A stretch of DNA of 7,249 nucleotides from Planktotalea sp. (GCA_024645145.1 JAHEGL010000040.1:1-7249), one strand, 5' to 3'. Positions 1 through 6,283 are shown, counted from the first letter of the stretch. Notes: generated by a model not told the origin, from the letters alone. Program-made: numbers and translations.

Positions 1-120
1 CTCATCGTGAACAACGCCCCAAATGAGTGGCCCCTCAGGACGCTCTGGGTATGGATCTGTTTGTGATGTCGTCGTACTTCGCGCCAGCGCTTTGTAAGCA
101 AATAAGCTGAACGAGCTCAT
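1..120 (-). CDS. waaA: KDO transferase-like glycosyltransferase, N-terminal 40 codons (partial)
   Basis: The reading frame starts at an ATG (118–120) and stays open to the left edge, so only the first 40 residues are visible. They begin MSSFSLFAYKALAR and run to PEGPLIWGVVHDE. A short N-terminal helix, a Pro-rich linker and a strand of the form 'RPxGPLIW' is the layout I know from alphaproteobacterial 3-deoxy-D-manno-octulosonic acid transferases, which add KDO from CMP-KDO to lipid A precursor at the inner membrane. The gene lies 7 nt after the stop of the DUF4170 gene, a common neighbour of this transferase in Rhodobacterales, and it ends the minus-strand group. The ribosome site is weak (GGGA about 10 nt upstream), so coupling to DUF4170 translation is likely. 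The usual 'HAAS-x-GE' catalytic stretch is not recognisable before the edge, so this could be a diverged member. The identity rests largely on context. Confidence 0.58.
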   Translation of the reverse strand, partial: MSSFSLFAYKALARSTTTSQTDPYPERPEGPLIWGVVHDE

Positions 121-127
121 AACTGAT

Positions 128-370
128 CTATCCCAAATCTTGCGCCGCAGGACTTGCGGCACCTTCATCCAAAAGACCGCCTAGATCCGTAATAAAGTAG
201 CGCATATGGGCATTATCTACCGTTTTTTGTGCCTCGGCTTTCCATGCATCGAACGCTTTTTCGTGTTCTGAGAAAATTCCGACGACATACAACGCTTCGA
301 TATCTTTGAAGACGTTCTTTGTTGGATCTACCAGCTCACCGCCAAATACAAGGTGCAGTTCTTGTTCCAT
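128..370 (-). CDS. DUF4170 small conserved protein
   Basis: This 80-residue soluble protein contains LHLVFGGELVDP near its start, then VVGIFSEHEKAFDAWKAEAQ and VDNAHMRYFITDL. This is the hallmark layout of DUF4170, a short alphaproteobacterial family with no established biochemical function. The first half predicts strands and the middle an amphipathic helix; there is no signal peptide or membrane segment. An in-frame TTG at 416–418 would give 16 more residues, but the ATG at 368–370 is preferred: AAGGA lies 7 nt upstream and the family homology begins right after it. The gene sits 51 nt after the cysQ-type gene and 7 nt before the KDO-transferase-like gene. That position suggests a role tied to lipopolysaccharide core synthesis, but this is inference from neighbourhood only. 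Confidence 0.88.
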   Translation of the reverse strand: MEQELHLVFGGELVDPTKNVFKDIEALYVVGIFSEHEKAFDAWKAEAQKTVDNAHMRYFITDLGGLLDEGAASPAAQDLG

Positions 371-377
371 AATCCCG

Positions 378-382
378 TCCTT
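378..382 (-). promoter_or_regulatory. Ribosome binding site that fixes the DUF4170 start
   Basis: On the minus strand AAGGA lies 7 nt before the ATG at 368–370. It supports this start over the in-frame TTG at 416–418, which would add 16 residues outside the family homology. Confidence 0.75.
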
Positions 383-421
383 TTCAGTTCCTGATAGCGT
401 ATCTTTTGCAGTGTCCAAGGG

Positions 422-1204
422 TCAAGTTGCAGCTAACTTGTCAATGATCTCTGAGTGTAAACTCGGACCTGCCGCGACAACCCCGTTCAAGCGTGGATCT
501 AGATTGTTGAATTTCAACGAACGCCCGGTTTTGTCGCTGATTGTGCCACCTGCTTCAGACACGATCAGTGCGCCAGCGGCGATATCCCATTCCCAACTAG
601 GGCGCAAAGTGAGCATTGCGTCAAACCGTCCCTGCCCAATCAAAGCGAGGCGATATGCGAGCGAGGGACGGTGATGGCGGTTAAACTCTGGGGCTGTGCC
701 CGCACGCCAATGATGCGATTGAAGCGCAGGTCGGGTGGCCAAAATCTCGGATGTTTCAAAGCCTTCTTGCCGCGTCACACCAAGCGGTCGCCCGTTTAAA
801 GTGGCACCTTGATCAAGTGCTGCGCTGAACATCAAATCCCGCATCGGCAACAAAACCGCCGCTGCGGTAACGCGGCCCTCGCGCGCAATGGCAAGTGAAT
901 GCGCCCACGTGCGGGACCCTTCGATAAAGCTGCGCGTGCCATCAATTGGATCGATAATGAAAACATATTCAGTCGCTTGGCGTTTAGTGTCATCAAGGGA
1001 TTCTTCACTGAGCCATCCGTACTTTGGACGGGCCGTGCGCAAAACATCTTCGAGGTAGGCGTTCACAGCAAGATCTGCTTCAGTTACCGGCCCCGCGTCA
1101 TCGTCTTTGTCCCATGTCCTTGGTTCGTTTTGAAAAAACGTTTTGGCGATTTCGCCTGAGGCGCGCGCCGCGTTTATCAAAAGATCGAGGTCAGTTTCCA
1201 GCAA
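422..1204 (-). CDS. cysQ: CysQ-type 3'(2'),5'-bisphosphate nucleotidase / inositol monophosphatase family
   Basis: This 260-residue protein belongs to the Mg2+-dependent, Li+-sensitive phosphatase superfamily. Members hydrolyse 3'-phosphoadenosine-5'-phosphate (from sulfate assimilation) or inositol phosphates. Visible motifs are GPVTEAD (38–44), WLSEES (64–69, metal ligand E67), DPIDGT (85–90, metal ligands D85 and D88) and WEWDIAAG (204–211, third-metal aspartate D207), followed by SEAGG. All metal ligands are present, so it should be active, in the cytoplasm. The GWLSEES plus DPIDGTRSFI pattern fits the CysQ branch of alphaproteobacteria better than SuhB, but substrate cannot be fixed from sequence. 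The start is a TTG at 1202–1204: a stop lies two codons upstream, no ATG precedes the homology, and GAAGG sits 8 nt before it. The gene overlaps the end of pmbA by 14 nt, so translation is probably coupled. Confidence 0.88.
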   Translation of the reverse strand: MLETDLDLLINAARASGEIAKTFFQNEPRTWDKDDDAGPVTEADLAVNAYLEDVLRTARPKYGWLSEESLDDTKRQATEYVFIIDPIDGTRSFIEGSRTWAHSLAIAREGRVTAAAVLLPMRDLMFSAALDQGATLNGRPLGVTRQEGFETSEILATRPALQSHHWRAGTAPEFNRHHRPSLAYRLALIGQGRFDAMLTLRPSWEWDIAAGALIVSEAGGTISDKTGRSLKFNNLDPRLNGVVAAGPSLHSEIIDKLAAT

Positions 1205-2537
1205 GGGTCATGCCTTCAACCAATAACGACGGCACGACGCGGGACAGATGCGTGCGCGCGTCATTCGCAGGTGTGAGACGCATCAACATATCACGTAAAT
1301 TCCCTGCAATTGTGCATTCATTTACAGGATGGCTGATGGCCCCATTTTCAATCCAGAAACCAGAGGCCCCTCGAGAATAATCACCCGTTGTTGCGTTGAT
1401 CGTAGAGCCAATCATCGACGTTACCAAAAGCCCGGTTCCCATATCGCGGATAAGATCTTCGCGACTTTGTGTGCCTTGCGTCAGCTCGATATTCCAGTTG
1501 CTGGGCGAGGGCGGCGAAGATGTGCCGCGCGCTGCGTTCGCAGTAGATGTCATCCCAAGTTTACGCGCATTCGCATGATCAAGCGTCCAACCTGTGAGAA
1601 TGCCATTTTCGATGATCGCCCGCTTTTGGGTTGCCAACCCTTCCGCATCGAATAGGCGAGAGCCGGGAACGCGCGCGCGGTGCGGGTCTTCGATAACACT
1701 CAAATGACTGGGCAATATTTCCGCGCCCAAAGCATCACGTAACCATGAAGAGCCACGTGCGATGGATGTACCGTTCACAGCAGCAAGTAGGTGGCCGATA
1801 AGGGTGGAAGAAATTCGCTCATCAAAGAGGATCGGGAAACTACCTGTTGGCGGTTTGATCGCCCCGCTACGCGCCAAAGCACGTTCTGCGGCGCTTTTGC
1901 CAATCTCGCTGGCGCTGCGCAAATCTGTCTGAAAAATGCGACTGTCGCCATCATAGTCACGCTCCATCGCGGAACCTGTTCCTGCGATCGCTACACAAGA
2001 CGTTGCGCGGTCCGTGCGCTGATAGCCACCTGAAAAACCATTACTCGCGGCCAGATGAATTTCACGCGCGCTATACCCACCTGTGGCAGATTGCACTTGG
2101 CTGATACCGCTGAACGCAAGTGCAGCAGCCTCTGCTTGCAAAGCATCATCCTGTAAAGCCTCTGGCTTTGGCTCTGGCGTTGGATCGTAAAGTTCCAATC
2201 CGTCGGCCCCGCGCATGTCGCTCAGCATATTTTCATCGCTCAGGCCGATATACGGATCTTCTGGCGCTTCTTTAGCCATCGCGACGGCACGTTCGCACAT
2301 GGCGTCAATGGTTGTTTGCGACGTGTCCGAAGACGACACGCAAGCTTGTCTTTGGCCAATCAAAACACGCAGGCCAATGTCGACCCCTTCAGATCGCTCT
2401 GCCTGTTCTAAAACACCGCCACGCACATCGATAGAAAGCGACGTGCCTTTAACTGCAATGGCATCTGCAGTGTCTGCGCCTGCCTTTTTGGCGCTAAGCA
2501 GAAGGGCGTGAGTGAGTTCTTCGAGATTTTGCGACAT
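1191..2537 (-). CDS. pmbA: PmbA/TldE, metalloprotease-complex subunit
   Basis: At 448 residues this matches the usual length of PmbA (TldE), the non-catalytic partner of TldD. The TldD/TldE heterodimer is a cytoplasmic protease that degrades unfolded peptides; in E. coli it matures microcin B17 and removes the CcdA antitoxin. Visible features are an N-terminal alpha/beta domain with VDIGLRVLIGQRQACVSSSD (52–71) and the family signature GDYSRGASGFWIENG (385–399) followed by HPVNECTIAGNLRDML (403–418). No HExxxH metal motif occurs, which separates it from TldD; no tldD is in the window. The ATG at 2535–2537 has GGAG 5 nt upstream. It is the first gene of the minus-strand group after the DUF2125 terminator, and its 3' end overlaps cysQ by 14 nt. 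Confident for the family; the native substrate is unknown. Confidence 0.93.
   Translation of the reverse strand: MSQNLEELTHALLLSAKKAGADTADAIAVKGTSLSIDVRGGVLEQAERSEGVDIGLRVLIGQRQACVSSSDTSQTTIDAMCERAVAMAKEAPEDPYIGLSDENMLSDMRGADGLELYDPTPEPKPEALQDDALQAEAAALAFSGISQVQSATGGYSAREIHLAASNGFSGGYQRTDRATSCVAIAGTGSAMERDYDGDSRIFQTDLRSASEIGKSAAERALARSGAIKPPTGSFPILFDERISSTLIGHLLAAVNGTSIARGSSWLRDALGAEILPSHLSVIEDPHRARVPGSRLFDAEGLATQKRAIIENGILTGWTLDHANARKLGMTSTANAARGTSSPPSPSNWNIELTQGTQSREDLIRDMGTGLLVTSMIGSTINATTGDYSRGASGFWIENGAISHPVNECTIAGNLRDMLMRLTPANDARTHLSRVVPSLLVEGMTLAGN
1213..1217 (-). promoter_or_regulatory. Ribosome binding site for the TTG start of cysQ
   Basis: GAAGG on the minus strand lies inside the last codons of pmbA, 8 nt before the TTG at 1202–1204. 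It decides the start of cysQ, since a TGA at 1208–1210 blocks any further upstream start in that frame. Confidence 0.65.
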
Positions 2538-2604
2538 CGGGACTCCGAAAACTGGTTGTCATGGAGGTAGCCCGCACAGGCATGTGTTACAAGGTCATGA
2601 AAAA

Positions 2605-2628
2605 AGGCCACGCGATATAGCGTGGCCT
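2605..2628 (-). terminator. Intrinsic terminator of the DUF2125 gene
   Basis: A perfect stem GGCCACGC (2606–2613) with GCGTGGCC (2620–2627), extended by one A-T pair to 9 bp, closes a 6-nt loop. Read on the minus strand it ends in a run of T residues (2605–2600). It lies 22 nt past the DUF2125 stop and ahead of pmbA, so it separates the two transcription units. No comparable T run follows the stem on the plus strand. Confidence 0.88.
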
Positions 2629-2650
2629 AGTTTCATAAAATTAGGTGTCT

Positions 2651-4171
2651 TTATTGGATACGTTGACCATTGGCGAGGATGTGGCCCTGTTCGTTGATCT
2701 CCAATTTGGTGGTCAGTGAGTCTGGCCCATCGCCCGGGCGCGTAAATAGGCCCATCATCATGCGCGCACCCATAGCTTGCTCTTGGGGTAGAAGACCCAT
2801 TTGAACAAGCTTGTCCATCAAGCCGTTGCCGCCAACAAGCCCGACATCGATGCCACCCGTGGGTTTCGGAAAGCCGCCAAAACTCTCAAGATCGTTGTTA
2901 TTAAAAGTAAAGTCACCTGTTCCGGTCAATTCTGCCCCAGCTGCGGCGACACGCAGATTGCGCAGGGTCACTGCGTTTAACTCTGCTGGCATCGCCTCGC
3001 CATTTTCGACGGCGGTCATTTGAGCCGGATCAAAGAAGTCAAACAGCAGCTTTGCTTTGCCGATTAGGTCAAACGATATCGTAGCAGGATCGCGCGGCAA
3101 GACGTTGGCAGGATCAAACATCGACCAAAGCTGATCTGATGTGACGAAATCACCGAGCGTCACGCCAAGCGCGAAATCGCTTGGAGTTTCAGATTTGGCG
3201 ACAGGAATCAGCATGTTGAATGCAATTTGACCAAGCCCGGCAACGATGGGCAACGGCACTTGGTTGCCATCCATATTGAAGCTAACGCCAGTGCTGGAAA
3301 CAGAATATCCCAACGCGTCTTTGTTCATCGTAACGCCGATACTGACCGTTTCCGAACTACTTGATCCGATGATCTCATCACCACCACCGATAATCGAGAA
3401 ATCAGTTTTCGATCCTGTATAGCTAAACGTGCCATCGACCGCGAAACCACTTTCAAGAGCAGCCTGAACGTTTTCCGGATCAAAGCTGATCGGAAGCACG
3501 GAGTCCCCTTGCATGTTCACACTCGCCATTGAACCGTCGAAATTCACTTTCGCATCGCTGTCTGGATCAACGAATGCCACCTTATATTGGGTCGCCCCAA
3601 GCGCCATTGTTTGCACGACCTTGCGCAGCGCGCCGGGCTCCATGATGGACTGACCGCTGAGCCCATTAGAGGTAAAGCTCGCTTCGAGGGCATCAGACGA
3701 TAAGGTGTCGCCATCAATTACCAGCTCCGTCAGGGCCATCCCGATCTGATCTGCGCTGTAGTCATATTGGACTTTATTCGGCTCTCCGCTCGCGCGCATC
3801 TCCATATTGCTCATCGTGTAATCAAGCGATCCGCTCACAGCCTCGCCCTCAGGTCCGAGGGCGACGAAACTCATTGGCATGGTCTCGGAGAAAACGAGGT
3901 TAACAGTACCGTCGCCATTCTCTATGAAATCAACGCTGTCTAGGCTAAGTTCGAAATTACCGTCGGCTTCCGGCACGGGAATGCTAATCTTCAAATTGCT
4001 GATGTTAAGTGTGTTTCCTGACATTGTTTCAGTGCCATCCACTGAATAGCCAAAGCCGGCCATATAATTTTGCCAGTCGGTCCAAATGTCGTTCGCGCTC
4101 ACATCAGCAGAGGCACTTGTCGCAAGAAAAACAAGAGAAGTCGTTCCAAAAATAGCGGACCGCACAGGCAT
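2651..4171 (-). CDS. DUF2125 exported protein of unknown function
   Basis: This 506-residue protein starts with a signal peptide: MPVR, a hydrophobic core (about 5–18), and a predicted cleavage after ASA at residue 22. There is no lipobox cysteine, so it should be periplasmic or secreted. The mature part is acidic, rich in Ser, Gly, Asp and alternating hydrophobic residues, and predicts as mostly beta strands. The C-terminal stretch with FTRPGDGPDSL, LEINEQG and ILANGQRIQ is the conserved end I associate with DUF2125 proteins of Rhodobacterales. The strand-rich layout resembles proteins binding lipid or envelope components, but that is only analogy. It is monocistronic, with an intrinsic terminator 22 nt after the stop and a divergent dehydrogenase gene upstream. 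The ATG at 4169–4171 is preceded by a modest ribosome site (GGA about 9 nt upstream). Confidence 0.82.
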   Translation of the reverse strand: MPVRSAIFGTTSLVFLATSASADVSANDIWTDWQNYMAGFGYSVDGTETMSGNTLNISNLKISIPVPEADGNFELSLDSVDFIENGDGTVNLVFSETMPMSFVALGPEGEAVSGSLDYTMSNMEMRASGEPNKVQYDYSADQIGMALTELVIDGDTLSSDALEASFTSNGLSGQSIMEPGALRKVVQTMALGATQYKVAFVDPDSDAKVNFDGSMASVNMQGDSVLPISFDPENVQAALESGFAVDGTFSYTGSKTDFSIIGGGDEIIGSSSSETVSIGVTMNKDALGYSVSSTGVSFNMDGNQVPLPIVAGLGQIAFNMLIPVAKSETPSDFALGVTLGDFVTSDQLWSMFDPANVLPRDPATISFDLIGKAKLLFDFFDPAQMTAVENGEAMPAELNAVTLRNLRVAAAGAELTGTGDFTFNNNDLESFGGFPKPTGGIDVGLVGGNGLMDKLVQMGLLPQEQAMGARMMMGLFTRPGDGPDSLTTKLEINEQGHILANGQRIQ

Positions 4172-4293
4172 ATTCGTATCCGTTAAATGATAAATCTGCT
4201 TGCAGCTTTGACCGAGCTTGGGGCAACGTCAAGCTGAAGCGCCGGTTCTTGAGCAATCCGGCGGCAATCCCCCAAAATGATGAGGGCTGTAGA
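4172..4293. promoter_or_regulatory. Divergent intergenic region between DUF2125 and the SDR gene
   Basis: These 122 bp must carry promoters for both directions. An imperfect inverted repeat, AGCTTTGAC (4204–4212) and GTCAAGCT (4228–4235), places a TTGAC-like -35 element on each strand (TTGACC plus, TTGACG minus), although neither has a good -10 box about 17 bp away. Nearer the dehydrogenase, CGCCGG (4240–4245) and CCGGCG (4258–4263) could pair around a 12-nt loop, and GCAATCC occurs twice (4253–4259 and 4264–4270), 11 bp apart. These are candidate operator or leader structures; no known regulator site is recognised. Confidence 0.4.
4282..4286 (+). promoter_or_regulatory. Ribosome binding site that fixes the SDR start
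   Basis: GAGGG lies 7 nt before the ATG at 4294–4296. It selects this start over an in-frame TTG at 4249, which would add 15 residues ahead of the Rossmann fold with no family counterpart. Confidence 0.75.
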
Positions 4294-5046
4294 ATGTCAG
4301 ATGTCACTGGAAAAACGGTTATTATTACCGGTGCAAGCCGCGGAATCGGTGAAGCAAGCGCACGCCTATTCGCGGATCAAGGCGCGAATGTCGTGCTATT
4401 GGCGCGCAGCGAGACGAAGATTAAAGCAATAGCTGCTGAAATTGGTGATGCTGCGCTGGCAATTGCGTGTGATGTGAGCTCTTACGCAGAAATGGATCAC
4501 GCAGTTCAAGCCGCAACTGAAAAATTTGGCAAAGTCGATATTCTGATCAACAATGCTGGCGTGATTGAGCCGATTTCACATATCGCAACAGCAGATTCTG
4601 CGGAGTGGGCAAAAGCGATCAATATAAACTTAACTGGCGTTTTTAACGGTATGCGTTCCGTCTTGCCTGCAATGATTAATGCGAAGTCTGGAACAATTCT
4701 TACGGTAAGTTCAGGTGCCGCGCATAACCCAATAGAAGCGTGGTCTCATTATTGCAGTTCAAAAGCTGGAGCCGCGATGATGACGCGTATGGCGCATCTC
4801 GAAAACGCGGCGCATGGAATCCGCTGTATGGGCCTTTCTCCGGGGACTGTTGCGACGCAGATGCAAAAAGATATCAAAACTTCAGGTATCAACCCGGTTA
4901 GCCAACTTGATTGGGATATTCATATACCAGCAGATTGGCCCGCCAAGACACTTTTGTGGATGTGCAGCGCAGATTCGGATGCGTGGCTGGGGGAAGAGAT
5001 TTCGTTGCGAGATGAAGATATTAGAACACGTGTGGGTGTCTCATGA
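4294..5046 (+). CDS. Short-chain dehydrogenase/reductase (classical SDR)
   Basis: This 250-residue protein has the full classical SDR pattern: the nucleotide-binding loop TGASRGIG (12–19), the adenine-contact pair CD (59–60), NNAG (86–89), catalytic N112 in ININLTG, S140, and YCSSK giving Y153 and K157. SDRs oxidise or reduce an alcohol/carbonyl with NAD(P)(H) in the cytoplasm. R38 after the second strand, in ARSE, may favour NADPH, but this is a weak guide. The substrate loop and the C-terminus, with WLGEEISLRDED, do not identify a substrate for me. The gene overlaps the crotonase-fold gene by ATGA, so the two are translationally coupled and probably act on the same acyl or hydroxyacyl compound. 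A 3-hydroxyacyl function is possible but not shown. Confidence 0.92.
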   Translation: MSDVTGKTVIITGASRGIGEASARLFADQGANVVLLARSETKIKAIAAEIGDAALAIACDVSSYAEMDHAVQAATEKFGKVDILINNAGVIEPISHIATADSAEWAKAININLTGVFNGMRSVLPAMINAKSGTILTVSSGAAHNPIEAWSHYCSSKAGAAMMTRMAHLENAAHGIRCMGLSPGTVATQMQKDIKTSGINPVSQLDWDIHIPADWPAKTLLWMCSADSDAWLGEEISLRDEDIRTRVGVS

Positions 5047-5654
5047 TCGACCTAACAAAGGATGACGGCGTTTGGACCGTCACGATCAATCGCCCCGAGA
5101 AGGCGAATTCACTCACCCTTGAGATGTTGCAAGAACTCGCTCAGATCGCGCGCGATGCAAAAGACGCACGGGTTTTGATTTTGACTGGTGCTGGCAAGGT
5201 TTTCAGCGCTGGAGCTGATTTGGAAGCTGCGCGTGCGGGTCTCGCAATTTCTCCAATTTGGGAAGAAGTGTCTGGCGCGATTGCTGATCTTCGTTGCTTG
5301 ACCATTGCTGCGTTGAACGGAACCTTGGCGGGCGGTGCCATGGGCATGGCGCTTGCATGCGATGTGCGCTTGGCGGTGCCGGATGCGAAGTTTTTCTATC
5401 CAGTGATGAAATTAGGTTTTTTACCGCAACCCTCTGACCCAGCACGCATGCGCGCGTTGATAGGGCCTGCGAGAACAAAGCTTATCTTGATGGGCGGGCA
5501 AAAAATCCTAGCAGATGAAGCACTGGCATTCGGGTTGATAGATCGTATTTGTAGCGCTGAAACCTTGCTGGCTGAGGCAGAAACAATCGCCGCAGACAGC
5601 AAGGTCGCGGATCCAGAGCTTGCTGGGCAAATCAAACAAATGTGTTGCGATTAA
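5043..5654 (+). CDS. Short enoyl-CoA hydratase/isomerase (crotonase) family protein
   Basis: The crotonase fold is clear in INRPEKANSL (15–24), VFSAGADLEAA (53–63), and NGTLAGGAMGMALACDVRLA (92–111) with oxyanion glycine G98, then KLGFLPQPSD and ALAFGLIDRI. The protein is 203 residues against about 255–265 for typical members and stops where the C-terminal trimerisation helices normally follow. Aligned by eye to rat mitochondrial enoyl-CoA hydratase, the two catalytic glutamates (E144, E164) fall on G101 and V121, so water addition by the classical mechanism is unlikely. The oxyanion hole remains, so a CoA-thioester substrate is plausible. The start overlaps the SDR stop (ATGA) and has no good ribosome site, which fits coupling. 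I infer a natural short subfamily rather than a broken gene, because the frame is intact and well conserved to its end. Confidence 0.85.
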   Translation: MIDLTKDDGVWTVTINRPEKANSLTLEMLQELAQIARDAKDARVLILTGAGKVFSAGADLEAARAGLAISPIWEEVSGAIADLRCLTIAALNGTLAGGAMGMALACDVRLAVPDAKFFYPVMKLGFLPQPSDPARMRALIGPARTKLILMGGQKILADEALAFGLIDRICSAETLLAEAETIAADSKVADPELAGQIKQMCCD

Positions 5655-5905
5655 TTGTCTTGCCGCGCGATATCTGTGACCAATACATCGTTCACAACAT
5701 CACCCAGAATTTTGGTTGCGTTTTCCTTCAGCGCTCGTCTCATTCGAATGAGGTTTTCGGTGTTTGCAAACGCGCCATCAAAGCTACCACGGCTGGCATG
5801 ATCAAAGAGAGCCTGCAAAAATGAATCCCGTAACTTCGGCTCAATCGCAAAGACAGCGTCGCATGAGACCCTAACTCTGGGGTCCGCGTGAACCATTCGC
5901 TTCAT
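5651..5905 (-). pseudogene. FliL-like C-terminal fragment, probable remnant
   Basis: The frame encodes 84 residues. From about residue 18 (VFAIEPKLRDSFLQALFDHA) to the end (ILGDVVNDVLVTDIARQDN) it resembles the C-terminal half of FliL-type flagellar basal-body proteins, which are anchored by one N-terminal membrane helix and act in the periplasm near the stator. The usual N-terminal 80–100 residues, including that helix, are missing. The frame is closed upstream by a TAG inside the 3' end of tRNA-Thr (5936–5938), so there is no room for them. No ribosome site precedes the ATG at 5903–5905 or the one at 5894–5896. I read it as a remnant left by a deletion or rearrangement beside the tRNA gene. 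Alternatives are a genuine short cytosolic protein or an unrelated conserved family. Its stop overlaps the convergent crotonase stop. Confidence 0.5.
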
Positions 5906-5927
5906 AACATTCTGCTGTGGAATTTTC

Positions 5928-6002
<75 letters not shown>

Positions 6003-6088
6003 GCCGTGTGGGCGGGTGATTAGTACCAATCTGCCACTCGCGCAAGGGTAATCTGGACCCACTGGGCAGGCTAGGATACAGAAGTCAT
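6003..6088. promoter_or_regulatory. Divergent spacer between tRNA-Thr and the murA unit
   Basis: These 86 bp hold no gene. They should contain the tRNA promoter (minus) and a promoter for the small protein and murA (plus). On the minus strand TTGCGC and TAATCA lie 17 bp apart ahead of the tRNA; on the plus strand TAGGAT (6072–6077) could be a -10 box just upstream of the ATG at 6089. Both are weak matches. GGGT/ACCC (6046–6049, 6057–6060) is nested in CTGCC/GGCAG (6031–6035, 6065–6069), a possible imperfect hairpin. Confidence 0.3.
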
Positions 6089-6256
6089 ATGAACACGAAA
6101 AATGACCCCCAAAAGCCCCCATCGGAAGCTGCCGCGCGTGAAGCGCGTTTAAAGGCGGCCTTGAAGGCGAATTTGGGTCGGCGTAAAGCGCAGGCAAAAA
6201 CGCGCACGCGTACAGAGCAAGGATCCTCAGAGACGTCTCAAAAAGACGCCGAGTAG
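6089..6256 (+). CDS. Short basic protein preceding murA
   Basis: A 55-residue protein starts at the ATG 6089–6091 and ends at TAG 6254–6256. Its core, AREARLKAALKANLGRRKAQ (16–35), is an amphipathic, strongly basic helix, followed by a Thr/Arg stretch and a polar tail. A small protein with an 'LRxNLxRRKAQAR' core directly ahead of murA is a pattern I recall in Rhodobacterales, which supports a real gene; the function is not known. There is no signal peptide or membrane segment, so it is probably cytoplasmic, and its charge would suit RNA, DNA or anionic lipid binding (inference). The ribosome site is weak (AGGA 12 nt or GAAG 4 nt upstream). The stop lies 27 nt before murA, so the two are probably co-transcribed. 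Confidence 0.72.
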   Translation: MNTKNDPQKPPSEAAAREARLKAALKANLGRRKAQAKTRTRTEQGSSETSQKDAE

Positions 6257-6283
6257 GGCATAGATAAAGAGTAGGTCAGGCAC

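Noticed and set aside
899..1380. Plus-strand open frames opposite cysQ and pmbA
   Set aside because: They are antisense shadows of two well-conserved genes, with no ribosome sites or recognisable domains.
2538..2604. Promoter for pmbA, TTGTAA and TACCTC 17 bp apart on the minus strand
   Set aside because: The -35 is acceptable but the -10 matches the consensus at very few positions. A promoter is expected here after the terminator, but this pair is not strong enough to annotate.
4104..4307. 67-codon minus-strand open frame across the start of DUF2125 and the divergent intergenic region
   Set aside because: It is out of frame with the signal peptide of DUF2125, covers both gene starts and shows no plausible protein features.
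5739..5757. Perfect 14-bp palindrome CTCATTCGAATGAG followed by GTTTTC, as a plus-strand terminator for the SDR–crotonase unit
   Set aside because: As a hairpin it forms only a 5-bp AT-rich stem, the T run is short and interrupted, and the sequence falls inside the FliL-like reading frame; probably chance.
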